Positions 60,819 through 64,000 of a stretch of 64,000 nucleotides of DNA are shown piece after piece. Where the stretch lies: NCBI GenBank assembly GCA_024279865.1, contig JAJRRC010000008.1, forward strand, positions 1-64,000, written 5' to 3'. The DNA comes from Planctomycetota bacterium. Lineage in GTDB: Bacteria; Planctomycetota; Phycisphaerae; Phycisphaerales; Phycisphaeraceae. A model generated the notes under the pieces. That model worked only from the letters and a program-made list of their open reading frames with translations, searched no databases and was not told where the DNA came from. The first letter of the stretch is position 1, and each line of letters starts with the position of its first letter. Position numbers and translations under genes: made by a program.

Positions 60819-62345
60819 ATGGAAACGAAGGACGTCTCATCAAAGTCAGATGACAATACGTGTGAAAACGGCCGTTCATACGACAACCATGGCAAACGAA
60901 TCGGCATTTTTGTGATCGCTTACAATGCTGAAAGCCACATCGGTGCGACCCTCAAACGGATTCCCACAGAAATTTGGGATGCGATTGAAGTGCTTTATAT
61001 TGTTGATGATTGCAGCATGGATGACACCGTTGAGTATGCCTTGGGTTATGAGAAACACCGCAATAAAATTAAGGTTCTGCGTAATCGGGTGAACCGTCGT
61101 TATGGGGGCAATCAAAAGTATGGCTATCAGTATGCCATTGATCAAAAACTCGATGTGGTCATCATGCTTCATGCCGATGGGCAATATTCGCCGGAGATGT
61201 TGCCTCAGATGCTTGATCCGCTGGTGCAAGATGACGCTGATGTGGTGTTTGGCTCTCGCATGATCGACCGGAGCGAGGCCCTCAAAGGCGGCATGCCCAA
61301 GTACAAATACTTTGGCAATATTATTTTGACCCAAATTGAAAACACGCTCAGCGGCATGAACCTTTCAGAATACCATTCTGGATTCAGGGCTTATAAAGTT
61401 GATTTTCTGCGTTCAATTCCCTTCTGGGAAAATTCCGATGAGTGGCACTTTGATACCCAAATTTTATTGCAGGCCAAGCAATTGGATGCCCGTATTGTCG
61501 AAGTGCCGATCCCGACCTATTACGGCAACGAAATTTGCCACGTCAATGGAATGCTCTATGGGCTGAATTGTATTTTGTCTGCCTCGGCTTATTGGTTGTA
61601 TCGCAAAGGCATTTTTTATAGCCGCATTTTTGATGTGAATATTAAAGGCCGTCGATACTTTGAAAAATTCGATGACCCTGGGTCGAGCCATTCATTGATC
61701 TGGTCTTGGTTGCAAGATCGTTCGCTTAAAGGCATCAAAATATTAGAGCTGGGCGTTGGAGATGCTTCATTGACCAAACGGCTGCATGAAGCGGGCGCCG
61801 AAGTGACTGGCGTTGATATTGATGAAGAAGCCGCCGAAATTGCCAGGCCTTATTGTGAAAAACTGCTTATTTCCAATCTCGATGATTTTGAGTCCGTTCA
61901 GTTAGAAGGGGTCTATGATATGGTTATTGCCGCAGATGTTTTAGAGCACCTGCGAGATCCAGAAGTGGTCCTTTCAAAGCTGAAGCGGTTTGTGAAACGT
62001 GATGGCTGGTTGGTTGTGTCGCTTCCCAATGTGGTGAACTTATATGTTCGTTTGAATGTGTTGCTTGGGCGTTTTCCTTACCATAGCAAAGGGATTTTGG
62101 ACCGAACCCACTTACATTTTTATACACTTAAAAGTGCAGAATCAATGCTGAAGAAAACCGGTTGGCATGTGGGTTTGCGTCGTGTGAGCAATATTCCAAT
62201 TGCAATTATTTTCCCCTTTTTATTGCGACAACCCTTTGTGATTCTTTTCGCATTGTTTCGGATGATGACAAAATGTCTCAAGGGTTTGTTGGGATATCAG
62301 AGCATCTTTTTTTGTCAGAATCCCAATCAATCAAAACTGCTTTGA
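60819..62345 (+). CDS. Glycosyltransferase family 2 fused to a class I methyltransferase
   Basis: 508 residues; AAGGAAG precedes the ATG. Residues 28-260 are a DPM-synthase-like GT2 domain (IGIFVIAYNAESHIGATL, VDDCSMDDT, LHADGQY as the DxD-type metal site, SGFRAYKVDFL). Residues 290-430 are a SAM methyltransferase (GIKILELGVGDASLTKRLHEAGAEVTGVDIDEEA, DMVIAADVLEHLRDPEVVLSKL, GWLVVSLPNV). Near the C-terminus is a hydrophobic stretch (IPIAIIFPFLLRQPFVILFALF), probably a membrane anchor. It may glycosylate and methylate a lipid-linked or surface glycan. The next gene, a polytopic membrane protein, follows 31 bases later. Confidence 0.88.
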   Translation: METKDVSSKSDDNTCENGRSYDNHGKRIGIFVIAYNAESHIGATLKRIPTEIWDAIEVLYIVDDCSMDDTVEYALGYEKHRNKIKVLRNRVNRRYGGNQKYGYQYAIDQKLDVVIMLHADGQYSPEMLPQMLDPLVQDDADVVFGSRMIDRSEALKGGMPKYKYFGNIILTQIENTLSGMNLSEYHSGFRAYKVDFLRSIPFWENSDEWHFDTQILLQAKQLDARIVEVPIPTYYGNEICHVNGMLYGLNCILSASAYWLYRKGIFYSRIFDVNIKGRRYFEKFDDPGSSHSLIWSWLQDRSLKGIKILELGVGDASLTKRLHEAGAEVTGVDIDEEAAEIARPYCEKLLISNLDDFESVQLEGVYDMVIAADVLEHLRDPEVVLSKLKRFVKRDGWLVVSLPNVVNLYVRLNVLLGRFPYHSKGILDRTHLHFYTLKSAESMLKKTGWHVGLRRVSNIPIAIIFPFLLRQPFVILFALFRMMTKCLKGLLGYQSIFFCQNPNQSKLL

Positions 62346-62376
62346 TACGGGTAAATGAGAAAAGGCTGGCTGTTGT

Positions 62377-64000
62377 ATGAAGAATTTTTTTTCGCCAAGA
62401 AAATATTCTATTTTATTGGCGGCGTTGCTTTTGGGGATTTATGGGCCAGCGTTGTTCGCTCATATGTCATATGCCACGTTACCGTTTTTTTACAACGATG
62501 ATGTGCTTCAGCAGATATGGCCGTTTTATTCCGATGAAAATGGCCCCTTGTTCGCGCATGACATGATTGCCCAATACTATCTTGATTGCTATCCCTTGGG
62601 ATACAAAGCCCTGTTTACCATTGGGTCTTCTTGGTTGACTCCTCAGACGTTGAGTAAAGTATTGCCTTACCCATTGCTAGGCGTGATACTTGTGGGCTTG
62701 GTGATGGCGGGCAGGCGTATGGGGGGCAGCTTGGGGGGATGGTTTGCATTGGCGGTGGGGTTGGCGTCAAGTATTTGGTTGGCACGAATGACGGGTGGTT
62801 TGCCACGTGCATTTGCGTATCCCTTAATTGCGATGATGGTTGCGGGCCTGATTTGCAGTCGTCCCCTTTTGCTGGCGGTGACAATTGTCATTGCCGCCTT
62901 GTTTTATCCTGTGGCCGCAGTTTTTGGTGGTATTTTGCTGGTGTTTTATCTGCTTGTTTTGCCAGAAGGTGATCGAGAACTCTCTGCCAAATGGACTTTG
63001 GCTAGGCGAGTTGGGTTGGTCGCGATCACGGGCTTGTTGTGTTTGGCGGCAGTGGTGCCGGTGCTGCAAAAAACAAAACAATACGGCCCCCAAATTGCGG
63101 GGGCGACGCAAAAAGATTTTCCGGAACTTGGACCGGGCGGACGGTATTTGCTCAGTGATCGGCCGCCGTACCCAAGCTATATGGCGATGGTGAAACGATT
63201 CAAGCATAAACTGTACGGGCGAGGGTATCGCCCTTGGCCTTACATAACCGAATGGGTGTTGGCGGCCAAGACAAGTAGGCATACGGTGATTGCCGTTTTT
63301 TTTGGCGGCATGATGACATTGTTGGTGGTCATTGGGATGGTTCGCAAGGGTGGAAAATGGCGGCGGCTGGGCCTGTTGCTGTTCGTGTCCATTCTGTTGC
63401 ATTCGCTTGCGAAATTAGTGACTCCCTCGCTTTATATTCCGGCGCGTTATGCGGAATATGTATTGCCGTTCTTTTTCGCATTGGCAATTCCCGGCGGCGC
63501 GATGATGCTGGGGGAATGGTTCGGGCGACGACTTGGAAAGCCTTCCGCAGGCTCTGTTTTGTCGGTGGGTTTGTGTGTTGCTTGCTTGGTTCTTTTGATG
63601 CCCCGAGGTTCTTCTGATGCCGGATTTACGGTCAAAAGTTTAGAGACGCTTCCGATTTTCGATGCTGTTGCAGAATTGCCTACGTCCTCAGTGATTGCCG
63701 GTTGGCCTCGAGGGGTCGTTAATCATGTGCCTTATCTGACTGGACGATCTGTTTTGATTACCTATGAAGTGCATCAGGTTTTTCACAAGGCTTATGCTTT
63801 GGAAATGCGACGCAGAATGAAAGCGGTGACCGAAGCGATTTTTGCCCATGATTTTCAGCCGATCCAAACACTGCGCGATGACTTTGGCGTGACGCACTTG
63901 ATTCTGGATATGAGGCAATTCGAAAAATGTCCAATTTATTTCAAGCCATTTAACAAAGATGTGAAGCGGGCTTTTGCACAAGCTGAGAGAGGGCGTTTCT
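62377..64000 (+). CDS. Polytopic membrane protein, C-terminus outside window
   Basis: The frame opens at ATG 62377 (MKNFFSPRKYS) and stays open for 541 codons to the window end. At least eight hydrophobic helices are seen, for example LLAALLLGIYGPALF, LAVTIVIAALFYPVAAVFGGILLVFYLLVL, VGLVAITGLLCLAAVVPVL and VLPFFFALAIPGGAMML. After the first helix comes a large polar loop with FYNDDVLQQIWPFY; after the last helices a soluble segment (VAELPTSSVIAGWPRGVVNHVP). The layout recalls GT-C-type glycosyltransferases or YfhO-like proteins, whose donors are polyprenyl-phosphate sugars of the kind a DPM-like GT2 makes; this is inference from topology and neighbour only. Confidence 0.8.
   Translation, partial: MKNFFSPRKYSILLAALLLGIYGPALFAHMSYATLPFFYNDDVLQQIWPFYSDENGPLFAHDMIAQYYLDCYPLGYKALFTIGSSWLTPQTLSKVLPYPLLGVILVGLVMAGRRMGGSLGGWFALAVGLASSIWLARMTGGLPRAFAYPLIAMMVAGLICSRPLLLAVTIVIAALFYPVAAVFGGILLVFYLLVLPEGDRELSAKWTLARRVGLVAITGLLCLAAVVPVLQKTKQYGPQIAGATQKDFPELGPGGRYLLSDRPPYPSYMAMVKRFKHKLYGRGYRPWPYITEWVLAAKTSRHTVIAVFFGGMMTLLVVIGMVRKGGKWRRLGLLLFVSILLHSLAKLVTPSLYIPARYAEYVLPFFFALAIPGGAMMLGEWFGRRLGKPSAGSVLSVGLCVACLVLLMPRGSSDAGFTVKSLETLPIFDAVAELPTSSVIAGWPRGVVNHVPYLTGRSVLITYEVHQVFHKAYALEMRRRMKAVTEAIFAHDFQPIQTLRDDFGVTHLILDMRQFEKCPIYFKPFNKDVKRAFAQAERGRF

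Noticed and set aside
60665-60907. 80-codon minus-strand frame near the glycosyltransferase start
   Set aside because: It has no ribosome-binding site, no domain and overlaps the start of a well-supported gene.

Overview
The window looks like chromosomal DNA of a Planctomycetota bacterium, most likely of the Phycisphaerae. This is inferred from the combination of bacterial tetrahydromethanopterin (H4MPT) C1 genes (mch, fhcC, fhcD), a PEP-CTERM protein, lipid A synthesis (lpxK), several VWA/ExbB/ExbD genes and intermediate GC content. No rRNA, tRNA, CRISPR array, prophage or complete insertion sequence was recognised.

Layout. 1-11700: the 3' part of a giant, cysteine-free, beta-repeat surface protein, followed by a terminator. 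12311-17691: operon A, made of a TonB-like VWA protein, ExbB, two ExbD and a secreted helical-repeat protein. 17765-20926: a LacI regulator, a CPBP membrane protease and mtnA. 20999-23740 (minus strand): thioredoxin, M16 peptidase and a RibBA whose RibA half lacks its zinc cysteines. 24036-26452: nucleotide-sugar dehydrogenase and trpS. 26692-30334: an H4MPT C1 island (fhcD with an in-frame TAA, fhcC, mch, and a divergent MfnF-like kinase). 30336-33943: a ParA ATPase fused to a glycogen-binding CBM48 domain, with a large Pro/Gln-rich partner. 34259-39736: maf, lpxK, moaD, an Rrf2 regulator, CheX-FapA and a small membrane protein. 39989-46427: operon B, made of two small membrane-anchored proteins, ExbB, ExbD, a TPR protein and a TonB-like VWA protein. 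46506-49190: a small protein, a rhodanese, a sugar epimerase and a PEP-CTERM protein. 49556-52939: carB. 53330-60262 (minus strand): tig, a SHOCT-like membrane protein, clpX, an S41 protease and aroC. 60819-64000: a glycosyltransferase-methyltransferase fusion and a membrane protein that runs off the window.

Two things stand out. First, operons A and B are independent versions of one apparently undescribed machine. In both, the VWA protein carries a single N-terminal membrane helix with the SxxxH motif of TonB, but has a von Willebrand A domain where TonB has its receptor-binding domain. Each is encoded with its own ExbB/ExbD proton channel and a large secreted repeat protein. Second, the region is full of dispersed short repeats of at least seven kinds. 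A G-rich repeat (core AACTTCCGGGGGG) lies between genes and also, in frame, inside at least eight genes (maf, mch, exbD, lacI, lpxK and others), and several copies form textbook G-quadruplex motifs. Two families of about 104-209 bp (R2, R3) abut gene starts, and hairpin repeats with compensating stem changes (R6) lie at gene ends.

Repeat names used below: R1 = G-run repeat; R2 = 104-bp element (ATACCAATCCC...GCGATGCGTAT); R3 = TATACCAAT...GATGGGTATA element; R4 = ATCACAACGCC...CCGGATTC repeat; R5 = about 100-bp direct repeat (TAGAGCGT...AACTGGGAAAACGGCATGAAC); R6 = covarying hairpin; R7 = TATCAGTTATCAG-type repeat.
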